Assembly: GCF_947498005.1 (NCBI RefSeq)
Contig: NZ_CANMIW010000002.1
Span: 310,001-374,000, forward strand
Length of the DNA stretch: 64,000 nt
Reading direction: 5' to 3'
DNA from: an uncultured Winogradskyella sp.
Lineage (GTDB): Bacteria; Bacteroidota; Bacteroidia; Flavobacteriales; Flavobacteriaceae
Part shown: one piece after another, positions 1 through 9,458 of the stretch
Layout: each line of letters begins with the position of its first letter
Position numbering within the stretch: the stretch's first letter is position 1
Notes under the pieces: generated by a model
The model's database searches: none
What the model was told of the DNA's origin: nothing
The model's input: only the letters and a program-made list of their open reading frames with translations
Program-made: the position numbers and the translations under genes

Positions 1-217
1 TTCCAAAAGGAATAACGGTATGGTCTGTTGGTTCACCAACATAAGGACCTAATTTTAGTTCGTTTTTATCTCCATTTTTAAAATAAAAACCTACCCAATT
101 ATAATAAGTAACGTTGTCTTCTAAGGTTTCACAAATTAATAAAAGACGTTCGTCAACACTAAGATTTTCTTGAGCTATGATGCTTTCTATTTTTGGTTCT
201 AATGCTTGTAAATTCAT
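1..217 (-). CDS. GAF-domain protein, probable free methionine-(R)-sulfoxide reductase (fRMsr), 3' end cut by window edge
   Basis: The minus strand reads an open frame from an ATG at 217-215 to the left edge, giving 72 residues with no stop. The visible part contains YNWVGFYF and then a LGPYVGEPTDHTVIPFG stretch, which is the typical N-terminal half of the small GAF-domain fRMsr family. These cytosolic enzymes reduce free methionine-R-sulfoxide with a cysteine set that would lie in the missing C-terminal part, so catalytic residues cannot be checked. The gene is divergent from xrtF, with about 90 bp between the two starts. Family assignment rests on sequence recognition only. Confidence 0.75.
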   Translation of the reverse strand, partial: MNLQALEPKIESIIAQENLSVDERLLLICETLEDNVTYYNWVGFYFKNGDKNELKLGPYVGEPTDHTVIPFG

Positions 218-307
218 AAATGGAAAAAACTTTTGGTAAAAGTATTTAAAATGCGCTATTTTGAAATACCGTTTTTATAAATTTAACAACAAATTATTAA
301 TTTTAAC

Positions 308-853
308 TTGAAGGCACTTTTAATAAAATATAAATCTGTAATCCGTTTTATTATCACTTTTTTGGGTGTGTATGCTGTTCTAACTATGGGCTACAATGTG
401 TACTTAAATATGTCTGATGGTTCTAAATATTATCCAGATTATTTAACACATTTAGTTGCGGAGCAAACCACTTTGGTTTTAAATAGTTTAAATTACGAGG
501 CAGAGATTTTACCACATCCTAATGAGCCTTCTTTAAAAATTATAATTAATAAAAAGTATGTGGCGCGTGTTATTGAAGGTTGTAATGCCATTAGTGTTAT
601 TATTTTGTTTTTGTCCTTCATAATTGCGTTTGCAGGAAAATTAAAAACGACTTTATTTTTTGGATTAGCTGGCAGTATTATAATATATGCTTTCAATCTA
701 ATTAGAATTGTAATTCTTTCAGTAGGTCTATATCATTATCCTTGGCGACGAGAAATTTTACATAATGTTATTTTTCCTATGTTAATTTATGGAACTGTAT
801 TTTTACTTTGGATGATTTGGGTTAATCGGTTTTCTAAAAAAAGCAACGGCTAA
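308..853 (+). CDS. xrtF: Exosortase family protein XrtF
   Basis: This 181-residue polytopic membrane protein belongs to the exosortase/archaeosortase family, membrane transpeptidases or proteases that process proteins with a C-terminal sorting signal. The three conserved catalytic-type residues are visible: Cys92 in the EGCNAIS motif, Arg133 in NLIRI, and His152 in the REILHN segment near the C-terminus. Several hydrophobic segments surround them. The start is TTG at 308; no ATG is available before residue 27, which lies inside the first membrane segment. The stop overlaps the start of the next gene by one base (TAATG), so the two are translationally coupled. XrtF-type exosortases are characteristic of Flavobacteriia. 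No obvious sorting-signal substrate was found in this window. Confidence 0.88.
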   Translation: MKALLIKYKSVIRFIITFLGVYAVLTMGYNVYLNMSDGSKYYPDYLTHLVAEQTTLVLNSLNYEAEILPHPNEPSLKIIINKKYVARVIEGCNAISVIILFLSFIIAFAGKLKTTLFFGLAGSIIIYAFNLIRIVILSVGLYHYPWRREILHNVIFPMLIYGTVFLLWMIWVNRFSKKSNG

Positions 854-1281
854 TGCAGAAGGTTGTAACTTATATTTCAGTAGGACTATTATTCTTGTTC
901 TTAATCCTTATAAGAACTTTTGAAGACGTCTTATTTTATGATCCCTATTTAACTTTTTTTGAAAACGACTACTTATACATGGACAGTCCTAGACGAGAAG
1001 TCGCAAAACTTGTCTTATTTACATCCATTAGGTTTGTCTTAAACACATTAATTTCATTAGGTGTATTATATGTTATATTTAAGGATATGAGTATCATTAA
1101 ATTTTCAACCCTTATTTACGCAATCGCATATATCTTACTTTTAATTCCGTTTTTATATTTTGTGATTAATCCTAAACAAGAAGATTACTATTTATTTTTT
1201 AATGTTAGACGATTTTTAATTCAGCCGATAGGGTTAATTCTTTTATTACCTGCTTTTTATTATTACAGAATGAATCGTTAA
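853..1281 (+). CDS. Exosortase F system-associated membrane protein
   Basis: This 142-residue protein has about four hydrophobic segments and begins one base inside the xrtF stop codon. A small membrane protein of this kind directly after xrtF is the known companion of the exosortase F system, and the coupling supports that assignment. An arginine-rich DSPRREVAKLVLF stretch lies between the first and second hydrophobic segments, and the C-terminus ends in the basic tail YYYRMNR. Its molecular role is not known; being co-translated, it may assist the exosortase or its substrates in the inner membrane. Confidence 0.78.
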   Translation: MQKVVTYISVGLLFLFLILIRTFEDVLFYDPYLTFFENDYLYMDSPRREVAKLVLFTSIRFVLNTLISLGVLYVIFKDMSIIKFSTLIYAIAYILLLIPFLYFVINPKQEDYYLFFNVRRFLIQPIGLILLLPAFYYYRMNR

Positions 1282-1319
1282 TAGTTTTATAAATCAATTT
1301 TCGATAAATAAGAATTTTG

Positions 1320-1327
1320 TAAATTTG
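1320..1327 (+). promoter_or_regulatory. Bacteroidota -7 element (TAAATTTG) just before the 1332 gene
   Basis: TAAATTTG fits the Bacteroidota TAnnTTTG consensus exactly and ends only four bases before the GTG at 1332. A T-rich run near 1298-1301 sits at about the right distance for a weak -33 element. Transcription would start at or within a base or two of the start codon. Confidence 0.5.
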
Positions 1328-1331
1328 TAAC

Positions 1332-1745
1332 GTGAATTTTGCAATTACACATAAAATATTTTCTATAGCACTATCTTTTTTGGTTTTGATTTTATCATTA
1401 TCATTAACTATAGAGAAGCACTTTTGTGGAGAAACATTAGTTGATGTTTCTATTTTTTCTGAACCAGACAATTGCTGTGATGATAGTTTAGAAGTTGCAA
1501 AATCAGACACGATAAAAAAAAGCTGTTGTAAAGATGAAGTTGATATTTTAGATGGCTTATCTGAAATTACAATTAATTCATTTGAAGACTTAGATGTCAT
1601 ACATCAGCAAGTATTATTTGCATATAGCTACTCTTATTTAAATCGTTTTGAAGATTTTTCAAATGGAGTTATTTCTTATAAAAATTACTCACCTCCCAAA
1701 CTCATTAAAGATATTCACGTCTTAGATGAGAAATTCCTTATTTGA
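1332..1745 (+). CDS. HYC_CC_PP-type cysteine-rich exported protein
   Basis: The 137-residue product starts with a hydrophobic signal or anchor segment (about residues 9-27), followed by HFCGE, a CC pair in the DNCCDDS context and a second pair in KSCCKDE, then a proline pair in YSPPKL near the C-terminus. This H-C / CC / CC / PP pattern is that of the HYC_CC_PP family found in Bacteroidota. The start is GTG, since no ATG precedes the signal segment. It lies directly upstream of a TonB-dependent receptor carrying an AACCN motif and an exported HMA protein, which suggests a role in binding a soft metal such as copper. The metal is inferred; the biochemical function of the family is unknown to me. 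Confidence 0.7.
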   Translation: MNFAITHKIFSIALSFLVLILSLSLTIEKHFCGETLVDVSIFSEPDNCCDDSLEVAKSDTIKKSCCKDEVDILDGLSEITINSFEDLDVIHQQVLFAYSYSYLNRFEDFSNGVISYKNYSPPKLIKDIHVLDEKFLI

Positions 1746-1819
1746 TTTTAGATATAACCCTTAGAAACAAAAGGATGCACGCTATGTTGTGCAGTTAGTT
1801 ATATTTATAAATCAAACAA

Positions 1820-4057
1820 ATGAGAATAAATTTAATATTAATTTTTATGGTTTTGTCGCACGCGCTGTCAGCACAAGATCAATTAAAAGGCATTGTCTCT
1901 GAATCGAGTACAGGAAAAGTTTTGCCTTTGCCAGGCGCAAATGTATATTGGTTAGGTTCCTCAATAGGAGCTGTTACTTTGGAAGATGGTACTTTTCAGT
2001 TACCCTATAAATTTTCATATAACAAATTAGTAATTAGTTATGTGGGTTTTAAAACAGATACATTAACCGTTAATGAAAACAGTTATATTAACCATATACT
2101 ACAGTCTAGTGAAGAATTAGATGCTGTTGAAATTAAAACACGGAATATACCGACTAGAAAATCGTATTTAAAAGCGGCAAATACGTTTACAGTAACCAAA
2201 TCAGAGTTGCTAAAAGCGGCTTGCTGTAACTTATCTGAAAGTTTTGAAACCAATCCGTCAATTGACGTAAACTTTGCTGATGCTGTTTCAGGTACTAAGC
2301 AAATAAAAATGTTGGGATTAAATTCGCCTTATATTTTAATAGCTACAGAAAACATACCAACAATTAGAGGTGCGTCTCAAGCATATGGACTAAGTTTTAT
2401 TCCTGGTACTTGGGTAGAGAGTATTCAGATAACCAAAGGAACAGGGAGTGTCGTCAATGGATTTGAGAGTATTGCCGGTCAAATAAACGCGGAGCTTGTA
2501 AAACCTTCTAGCGATGACAAGTTATTTGTTAACCTTTATGGTGCATCTAGTGAGCGTTTAGAATTAAATACGCATATCAATACAGAGGTTTCGGACAAAT
2601 GGAGTACAGGTTTGTACTTGCATGGTAATACGCATCAAGAAAAACACGATGTTAATGATGATGGCTTTTTAGATATGCCTCTATACAACCAGATTAATGT
2701 ATTAAATCGTTGGCAATATACTAATCTTGAAAAAGGCTTCGTCAGTTTTATAAATCTAAGATATTTAAATGATGAAAAACAAGCAGGACAAGTTGAATTT
2801 AATCCAGATACAGATAAAGGAACTACAAATTTCTGGGGAAGCAAAATTAATACGGAACGTTTTGAAGTGGCTGCAAAATTAGGCTATGTAAATCCAGAAA
2901 TTCCCTATCAAAGTTTCGGTTTTCAAACCTCCTTTAGTCATCATAACCAAGATTCTTATTTCGGACTAAATCTCTACGATATTCAGCACAATAGTTTTTA
3001 TTCTAATTTGGTGTATAACACAATCATTTCAGATTCTCGTCATAAAGTAAAAACCGGTTTAAGTTTCACTTACGATCATTATGATGAGTTGGTGAATACA
3101 GATACTTATGAACGTACAGAAAATTCTATTGGAGGTTTTTTTGAATATGCCTACGATAATTTAGATAAATTAACAATGACTGCAGGTATTAGAGTAGATC
3201 AGCATAATAGATTGGGATTTTTTGTTACACCGCGTTTTCATTTACGATATACGCCTTGGGAGAAATCGGCTTTGCGTTTTTCAGTAGGAAGAGGGAAGCG
3301 TAGTGCTAATATTTTTGCTGAAAATCAGAATATGTTTTCAAGCTCTAGGCAAATTAATATTGTAAATTCAGGAGGTAAAATATATGGATTAGACCCTGAA
3401 ATTGCTTGGAATTATGGTGTGAGCTATTTACAAGGGTTTAATCTGTTTGATAGAAAAGCTGATGTAACTTTTGATTTTTACAGAACTGATTTTCAGAATC
3501 AAGTTATTGTAGATTGGGAAAATCCTTTTGAGGTAAATTTTTATAATTTAGAAGGTGATAGCTATGCTAATAGTTTTCAGTTTGAATTTAATTACAATGC
3601 TTTTGAAGGTTTTGATATAAGAACCGCATATAAATATTACGATATTAAAACAGATTATAACTCTGGTAAGCTTGAAAAACCATTAATACCTGAGCATCGT
3701 TTGTTTGCTAATACTTCTTATGAAACTGAAATTACTAAAAATGGTTCGCAATGGAAATTTGATGCCACTTATAATTGGTTAAGTCAGCAACGTTTTCCTA
3801 GCACAGTTTTAAGTTCTGCAGAATATCAATTAGATGATAAAACGCCAACAATAGCAACATTAAATTTGCAAGTTACTAAAGTGTTTTCTCCTAAATTTGA
3901 AGTATATTTAGGAGGCGAAAATGTAACTAATGTAAGACAAAGTAATCCAGTGATAAGTGCTGATAATCCGTTTGGATCAAATTTTGATAGTAACTTTGTA
4001 TATGGTCCAATATATGGAAGTATGTATTATGCTGGACTGCGGTATAGGATAAAGTAA
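1820..4057 (+). CDS. TonB-dependent outer-membrane receptor, probably metal (copper) linked
   Basis: This 745-residue receptor has a signal peptide (about 1-18, ending in ALSAQ), a carboxypeptidase-like regulatory domain (about 20-95, with LPGANVYWLG and the FKTD region), a plug domain (about 115-230) and a C-terminal beta barrel ending in an aromatic-rich strand. TonB-dependent receptors import large or scarce substrates across the outer membrane using TonB energy. The plug carries a Cys135-Cys136 pair in an LLKAACCNLSESF context, characteristic of receptors that occur next to heavy-metal-associated domain proteins. The flanking HYC_CC_PP-like and HMA genes on the same strand support a metal substrate, copper being the likeliest. 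No SusD gene follows, so glycan import is unlikely. Confidence 0.82.
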   Translation: MRINLILIFMVLSHALSAQDQLKGIVSESSTGKVLPLPGANVYWLGSSIGAVTLEDGTFQLPYKFSYNKLVISYVGFKTDTLTVNENSYINHILQSSEELDAVEIKTRNIPTRKSYLKAANTFTVTKSELLKAACCNLSESFETNPSIDVNFADAVSGTKQIKMLGLNSPYILIATENIPTIRGASQAYGLSFIPGTWVESIQITKGTGSVVNGFESIAGQINAELVKPSSDDKLFVNLYGASSERLELNTHINTEVSDKWSTGLYLHGNTHQEKHDVNDDGFLDMPLYNQINVLNRWQYTNLEKGFVSFINLRYLNDEKQAGQVEFNPDTDKGTTNFWGSKINTERFEVAAKLGYVNPEIPYQSFGFQTSFSHHNQDSYFGLNLYDIQHNSFYSNLVYNTIISDSRHKVKTGLSFTYDHYDELVNTDTYERTENSIGGFFEYAYDNLDKLTMTAGIRVDQHNRLGFFVTPRFHLRYTPWEKSALRFSVGRGKRSANIFAENQNMFSSSRQINIVNSGGKIYGLDPEIAWNYGVSYLQGFNLFDRKADVTFDFYRTDFQNQVIVDWENPFEVNFYNLEGDSYANSFQFEFNYNAFEGFDIRTAYKYYDIKTDYNSGKLEKPLIPEHRLFANTSYETEITKNGSQWKFDATYNWLSQQRFPSTVLSSAEYQLDDKTPTIATLNLQVTKVFSPKFEVYLGGENVTNVRQSNPVISADNPFGSNFDSNFVYGPIYGSMYYAGLRYRIK

Positions 4058-4107
4058 TCGTCAGTCTTGGGAAACCAGGAATTCAAAATGAAAAATTAAA
4101 TAAATAG

Positions 4108-4127
4108 ATTCCTGCCTTCGCAGGAAT
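4108..4127. repeat. Short dispersed palindrome, copy 1 (ATTCCTGC-4-GCAGGAAT)
   Basis: An 8-bp inverted repeat with a four-base loop (cttc) lies in the gap between the TonB receptor and the HMA gene. A second copy, with the loop in the opposite orientation (gaag), lies at 7627-7646 between groEL and groES. The pair looks like a REP-type intergenic element. It lacks a T-run, so it is not a classical terminator. Confidence 0.6.
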
Positions 4128-4144
4128 TACAAAAAACATTTAAA

Positions 4145-4516
4145 ATGAAAAAAATAGTATTAATCTTTACATTATTAATTACAACAATCGTTTTTGCTCA
4201 AAATAAAAATGCTAAAGCCAGTATAGAGGTCGATGGTGTTTGTGGTATGTGCAAAGAACGGATAGAAAAAGCTGCAATTAGAACCAAAGGTGTAAAATCA
4301 GCGGTTTGGAATGTAGATACACACGAGTTAAAACTCATATATGATGAGCGAAAAACCGATTTAAAAACCATTTCTACGAGTGTGGCATCTGTAGGTCATG
4401 ACACCAAAGAGATAAAAGCTACTGAAGAACAGTATAATTCTGTACATCCATGTTGTAAATATAGAGACGAAGAAGTAAAGAAAGATCATGAACCTAAAAA
4501 AGAAACAAAAGAATAA
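4145..4516 (+). CDS. Exported heavy-metal-associated (HMA) domain protein
   Basis: The 123-residue product has a signal peptide (about 1-19, ending in VFAQ) followed by one HMA fold (about 24-92) with the metal-binding GVCGMCKERI motif, Cys33 and Cys36. After the fold come HPCCKYRDEE, a second possible thiol site, and a charged lysine/glutamate/histidine tail. HMA domains bind Cu(I) or similar ions, and an exported version would work in the periplasm. It follows the TonB receptor by 87 bp on the same strand, so it may receive metal from that receptor. The fold assignment is firm; the metal and direction of transfer are inferred. Confidence 0.85.
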   Translation: MKKIVLIFTLLITTIVFAQNKNAKASIEVDGVCGMCKERIEKAAIRTKGVKSAVWNVDTHELKLIYDERKTDLKTISTSVASVGHDTKEIKATEEQYNSVHPCCKYRDEEVKKDHEPKKETKE

Positions 4517-4537
4517 TAAAAAACTTAAAATTAAAAT

Positions 4538-5149
4538 ATGAAGTATAATTATTTATTTATAGCTCTGTTTTTCATAGCTACCAGTGTTAATGCCCAAAAA
4601 GATTATGTTATTACTGTTGACGGTAAGGACTATGAAATTGCTTTAGATAGTAATGAAGATGTTAAGATTAAGGGTAAATTGGTTAACATTGCTTTAAAGA
4701 AAAAAGATACTTTATTATTAGATGATGATTATTTTGAACTTAAGTATACTAAACAACACAAAGTATCTCGAGTAGAAATAGAATCAGATATAGAACAAAT
4801 AATGTTAATGACAGCTGGAGGCTCTGGATTAATTATTCAAAAGTATGGTTCGTTTAATCCAAGTATGCTTCAAGAAATGATGATGAATGAGGTAACAAAA
4901 GAAAGCGTGAGTTATGGTTATAACTTGAAACGTGAAGATTATGATAAAGAATTATCCTCTGGCGAAACCATTAAAGTTCTTAAGTCCGTTTTAACTTATA
5001 AAGGAGAAACTGAAGTTTATGAAGTGATGGCACATGGAAAAAAAGATGAAGGTATAATAGTTATGACTCTGAATATGAATCTTGGCGTTGAAGACGGAGG
5101 AGAGGATATGATACAACTCATGTGGAATTCATTAAGTATTAAACCATAG
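4538..5149 (+). CDS. Exported protein of unknown function
   Basis: This 203-residue protein begins with a signal peptide (about 1-19, ending in SVNAQ). The mature part starts with a short beta-rich stretch (DYVITVDGKDYEIAL) and continues as a soluble mixed alpha/beta protein ending in LMWNSLSIKP. No cysteine or catalytic motif is visible after the signal and I do not recognise the family. It sits 21 bp after the HMA gene and just before a strong terminator, so it is probably the last gene of the metal-linked unit, but nothing in its own sequence points to metal binding. Confidence 0.7.
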   Translation: MKYNYLFIALFFIATSVNAQKDYVITVDGKDYEIALDSNEDVKIKGKLVNIALKKKDTLLLDDDYFELKYTKQHKVSRVEIESDIEQIMLMTAGGSGLIIQKYGSFNPSMLQEMMMNEVTKESVSYGYNLKREDYDKELSSGETIKVLKSVLTYKGETEVYEVMAHGKKDEGIIVMTLNMNLGVEDGGEDMIQLMWNSLSIKP

Positions 5150-5158
5150 AAAAAAATT

Positions 5159-5187
5159 AAGCCTGAATTTATTCAGGCTTTTTTTTT
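5159..5187 (+). terminator. Rho-independent terminator after the HMA / unknown-protein genes
   Basis: A perfect 10-bp stem (aagcctgaat / attcaggctt) with a two-base loop is followed by a run of nine T. It lies 10 bp after the stop at 5149. The A-rich left flank means it could also act for the convergent gene ending at 5186. Confidence 0.85.
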
Positions 5188-5854
5188 AAATATAATTTAG
5201 AGCAGCATCAATTTCTGAAATTAAAGTATCGCAGCTGTTAATACCAAGATTTGTAGCTTCTACCTTATCACTAAATGTAGTTAACAATGCACGAACAATG
5301 TTTTTTAATTTTATTTCATCTAAAAATGGAGCATTTCCTTTAGGTATCTGGTCATAATCTGCATTATTAACGAGATAATTGCCTAAGTAATCTTTTATTA
5401 AACTAGTATGTCTAACATAAACATCTGATAGTTCATCATAGTTAGAATAATGTTGTTGAATAGCTGTTTTTAGTTTAAAGTCTTCAATAAGTTTTAAATC
5501 ACCTGAGTTGATTAAGGTTTTGTAGGTTATATTTTTTGGACTGAAATTTTCATACTTCAAAATTGCAAAGATGTTATTCATTAATTGCATGTTTTGCTCA
5601 TTTTCAGAATTCAATTGAGGAATAATTTTTGAACAAATATTTATTTTTTTAGTTATCGCTTTAATATTCTGCTCTAATTGAATTTTATCAGCCTCTACAT
5701 CACTCTTTAGGTTAATTAAGTATTCTTCTCTTAGGTTATTGTCTTTTACGTTATCGGAACATTTATTCATGCTAAAGGCTATTGTAATGCCAATTATAAC
5801 AATAACTATTTCTCTTAATGTGTATTTCCAAGTTGCTTTTGTAGTCTTTGCCAT
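5186..5854 (-). CDS. Single-pass membrane protein, DUF6090-like
   Basis: The 222-residue product starts with a short basic segment and one membrane helix (about 15-29, REIVIVIIGITIAFSMN), then a mostly helical, charged domain with LREEYLINLKSDVEAD. That start, a helix followed by a conserved LR(E)EYL(I)xLK(S)D pattern, is typical of DUF6090-like proteins that are numerous in Flavobacteriaceae. Their function is unknown. The first ATG at 5854 is used. The gene is convergent with the preceding unit and lies downstream of groEL on the same strand, separated from it by a hairpin at 5901-5930, so it is probably transcribed on its own or by read-through. Confidence 0.65.
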   Translation of the reverse strand: MAKTTKATWKYTLREIVIVIIGITIAFSMNKCSDNVKDNNLREEYLINLKSDVEADKIQLEQNIKAITKKINICSKIIPQLNSENEQNMQLMNNIFAILKYENFSPKNITYKTLINSGDLKLIEDFKLKTAIQQHYSNYDELSDVYVRHTSLIKDYLGNYLVNNADYDQIPKGNAPFLDEIKLKNIVRALLTTFSDKVEATNLGINSCDTLISEIDAALNYI

Positions 5855-5900
5855 AGAATAGATTAATTAGTTTTCTAAAGCTAAGAAAATTATATATAAC

Positions 5901-5930
5901 AAAAGCCCTTGATTTTCATCAAAGGCTTTT
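5901..5930 (-). terminator. Terminator-like hairpin downstream of groEL
   Basis: A 13-bp stem with one G-U wobble on the minus strand (aaaagcccttgat / atcaaaggctttt) and a four-base loop lies 51 bp past the groEL stop. The T-run that follows on the minus strand is short (TTTTGTT), so termination may be partial. Confidence 0.65.
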
Positions 5931-5980
5931 AAAATTTATAACTGACCAAGGTCAATGATTTATCTATGGCGATTCGCCAT

Positions 5981-7624
<1,644 letters not shown>

Positions 7625-7626
7625 TC

Positions 7627-7646
7627 ATTCCTGCGAAGGCAGGAAC
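7627..7646. repeat. Short dispersed palindrome, copy 2 (ATTCCTGC-4-GCAGGAAC)
   Basis: This is the second copy of the element at 4108-4127, here with loop gaag and one mismatch at the outer pair. It lies just upstream of groEL within the groES-groEL gap and could form a stable stem in the groESL mRNA. Confidence 0.6.
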
Positions 7647-7715
7647 CTAATTTATTTAAGTTTATATTGTGGATTTCGCATTAAGAGTGGGAAATCACAT
7701 AATTAAGAGTTGATA

Positions 7716-7991
7716 TTAAATTATCGCCAAGATGTCACTTTCGCGCATCATTAAATAATCTTTACCTTCTAATTTAAGTTCAGTTCCTCCATATTTTCCA
7801 TAAAGAACAGTATCTCCAACTTTTACAGTTAAAGGTTCGTCTTTTGTTCCGTTTCCTATTGCCACAACAGTACCTTCTTGTGGTTTCTCTTTTGCGTTAT
7901 CTGGAATAATAATTCCTGATGCTGTTTTAGTTTCAGCTTGCTTAGGTTCTACAAGAACTCGGTCTGCTAATGGTTTAATGTTTAAGCCCAT
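7716..7991 (-). CDS. groES: Co-chaperonin GroES (10 kDa)
   Basis: The 91-residue product is a complete GroES, the heptameric lid of the GroEL chamber. It shows the family pattern: [10 protein letters not shown] at the start, the mobile loop with [29 protein letters not shown], the [15 protein letters not shown] segment and a [12 protein letters not shown] end. It is first in the groES-groEL unit. A CTTTGTCA / TAATTTTC promoter candidate lies 55-87 bp upstream. No CIRCE-type inverted repeat was seen, so HrcA control is not supported here. Confidence 0.97.
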   Translation of the reverse strand: MGLNIKPLADRVLVEPKQAETKTASGIIIPDNAKEKPQEGTVVAIGNGTKDEPLTVKVGDTVLYGKYGGTELKLEGKDYLMMRESDILAII

Positions 7992-8045
7992 TTGTTATAT
8001 GTTTTTTAAATTATTTAATTGTTAATTTACGCTTTAGCGTAGTTC

Positions 8046-8078
8046 GAAAATTATGCCAATTAAGGTGGACTGACAAAG
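8046..8078 (-). promoter_or_regulatory. Candidate promoter of groES-groEL
   Basis: Read on the minus strand, TTTG (inside CTTTGTCA, 8078-8071) is followed after 20 bases by TAATTTTC (8053-8046), a near match to the Bacteroidota TTTG-N19-TAnnTTTG pattern. The same CTTTGTCA block occurs at the candidate miaB promoter. Confidence 0.5.
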
Positions 8079-8115
8079 TTTCATATTGAATTAGTTTTTG
8101 ATTATGAGAATAAAA

Positions 8116-8141
8116 AAAGCCAACTTAAAAAAGTTGGCTTT
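8116..8141 (-). terminator. Rho-independent terminator of the secG unit
   Basis: A perfect 11-bp stem (aaagccaactt / aagttggcttt) with a four-base loop is followed on the minus strand by a T-run. It lies 26 bp after the secG stop and separates that unit from groES. Confidence 0.88.
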
Positions 8142-8167
8142 CTATATTGCAAAATAACTAGTATGTG

Positions 8168-8512
8168 TTATTCCGTATCTGCTCCCTCTGCTGTTGCACC
8201 ATCATTTGTTGCTGGTGTAGACATTGGTAATTCTGTAGACTCTTCTGCATCGTAAGCTTTAGATTCTGTAGAACCTCCAGAACCAATAGTTAAATTAGAT
8301 GCTAAAATTAATACGATTAAAGCTGTTGCTAAAAACCAAGTACTCTTATCTAAAAAGTCTCCTGTTTTTTTAACACCACCCATTTGTTGTGTGCCACCAC
8401 CACCAAATGAAGAAGATAATCCTCCTCCTTTAGGGTTTTGTACCATAATTACTACGACTAGTAAAAAGGCAACGATTACGATTAGTACTAAAAATATTGT
8501 AAATGCACTCAT
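8168..8512 (-). CDS. secG: Preprotein translocase subunit SecG
   Basis: The 114-residue product has the SecG layout: a first membrane helix (about 3-23), the cytosolic VQNPKGGGLSSSFGGGG loop that is the family signature, and a second helix (about 58-74). SecG assists SecYE during protein export across the inner membrane. An acidic, serine/threonine/alanine-rich C-terminal extension of about 35 residues (EESTELPMSTPATND) follows the second helix, common in Bacteroidota. The start is two bases after the stop of the upstream gene, so the two are closely coupled. Confidence 0.93.
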   Translation of the reverse strand: MSAFTIFLVLIVIVAFLLVVVIMVQNPKGGGLSSSFGGGGTQQMGGVKKTGDFLDKSTWFLATALIVLILASNLTIGSGGSTESKAYDAEESTELPMSTPATNDGATAEGADTE

Positions 8513-8513
8513 T

Positions 8514-9455
8514 TTATTTTGTATTATTATCTTTTAATTCTTTTACCAATTTTATTTGGTGTGCAAAGAAACTACTTTTTTCTGGATATTTCAAACTTAA
8601 AATTTTGTAAGACTGAATTGCCTTATTATAGTTTTTCTGCTCTAAATAAATTCTTGCCAAAGTTTCAGTCATTAAACTGTCTGAAATAACGTCGTCATTG
8701 TTTACTAACTTTGGTTTTGGAGCGTTATCTGTAATTGGTTTTATTTTAGGATTTTCACTAATAAACTTGTCGATTAGTGCTAATTTATTTTCTAAAGGTG
8801 AAGTAGGCGCTTGTTCTGAAATCTCCTCCGTAACCTCTGGTTCATCAATTGTGACTTCTCTGTTGATAGGCTTAAAACTTGTGATTTTTAACCATTCCGT
8901 AAATGAATGATTTTCCGATTTATCAAAATCTAAGGGTTTACCAATGTTGAGTTGTTTTTCTGGAGTAATGTTTTTGAAATCAACAGCTATAATAGAGTCT
9001 TCTAGTTTTGGAGATTGAGAAGCTTCTTTTGGCTGAGGTAATGGTTTAGCCTCAAATAAATCTGGATCTAAAACACCTTCTGTTGCTTTTATTTGTTCTT
9101 TTAAAGCATCATCAATAGTTACACTTTTATTAATTGAAATATCATCTACTTCATTAACTTCAATACTTTTGATGTGCTCTATGTTTTGCTTTATTTGTTG
9201 TGATATTTCATTTTGATTAAATTCAGCAGATGTAATATAGTCAAACAACACACTACGATCAGTAGTATGTGCTGCTGTAATTTTTAAAGCATTATTGTAT
9301 TTGTAACTATCGGCTTGTTTAAGACCTTTTAAGTAAAGCGCTCTTAATGTTTGAAAATAAGGATATTCCTTTATTGCAGAAGAAAGTTCGTCAGTTTGAG
9401 ACGCAGAAATTGCTTCTGGCTTTTGAATTAAATATGTTAAATTTTCAAGTTGCAT
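8514..9455 (-). CDS. Cytosolic protein with C-terminal TPR-like repeat
   Basis: This 313-residue protein has no signal peptide or membrane helix. The first 100 residues are helical with the recognisable AIKEYPYFQTLRALYLKGL and DRSVLFDYI segments, the middle is acidic and low in structure, and the end has a tetratricopeptide-like helix pair (TETLARIYLEQKNYNKAIQSY and following). Homologues sit between lptE and secG in flavobacteria. TPR units usually mediate protein contacts; the partner is unknown. Spacing is three bases from lptE and one base to secG, indicating one operon. Confidence 0.72.
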   Translation of the reverse strand: MQLENLTYLIQKPEAISASQTDELSSAIKEYPYFQTLRALYLKGLKQADSYKYNNALKITAAHTTDRSVLFDYITSAEFNQNEISQQIKQNIEHIKSIEVNEVDDISINKSVTIDDALKEQIKATEGVLDPDLFEAKPLPQPKEASQSPKLEDSIIAVDFKNITPEKQLNIGKPLDFDKSENHSFTEWLKITSFKPINREVTIDEPEVTEEISEQAPTSPLENKLALIDKFISENPKIKPITDNAPKPKLVNNDDVISDSLMTETLARIYLEQKNYNKAIQSYKILSLKYPEKSSFFAHQIKLVKELKDNNTK

Positions 9456-9458
9456 ATT

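Noticed and set aside
1776-1793. TGCAC-N8-GTGCA inverted repeat upstream of the TonB receptor as a regulatory hairpin or operator.
   Set aside because: The 5-bp arms are too short to call without conservation data.
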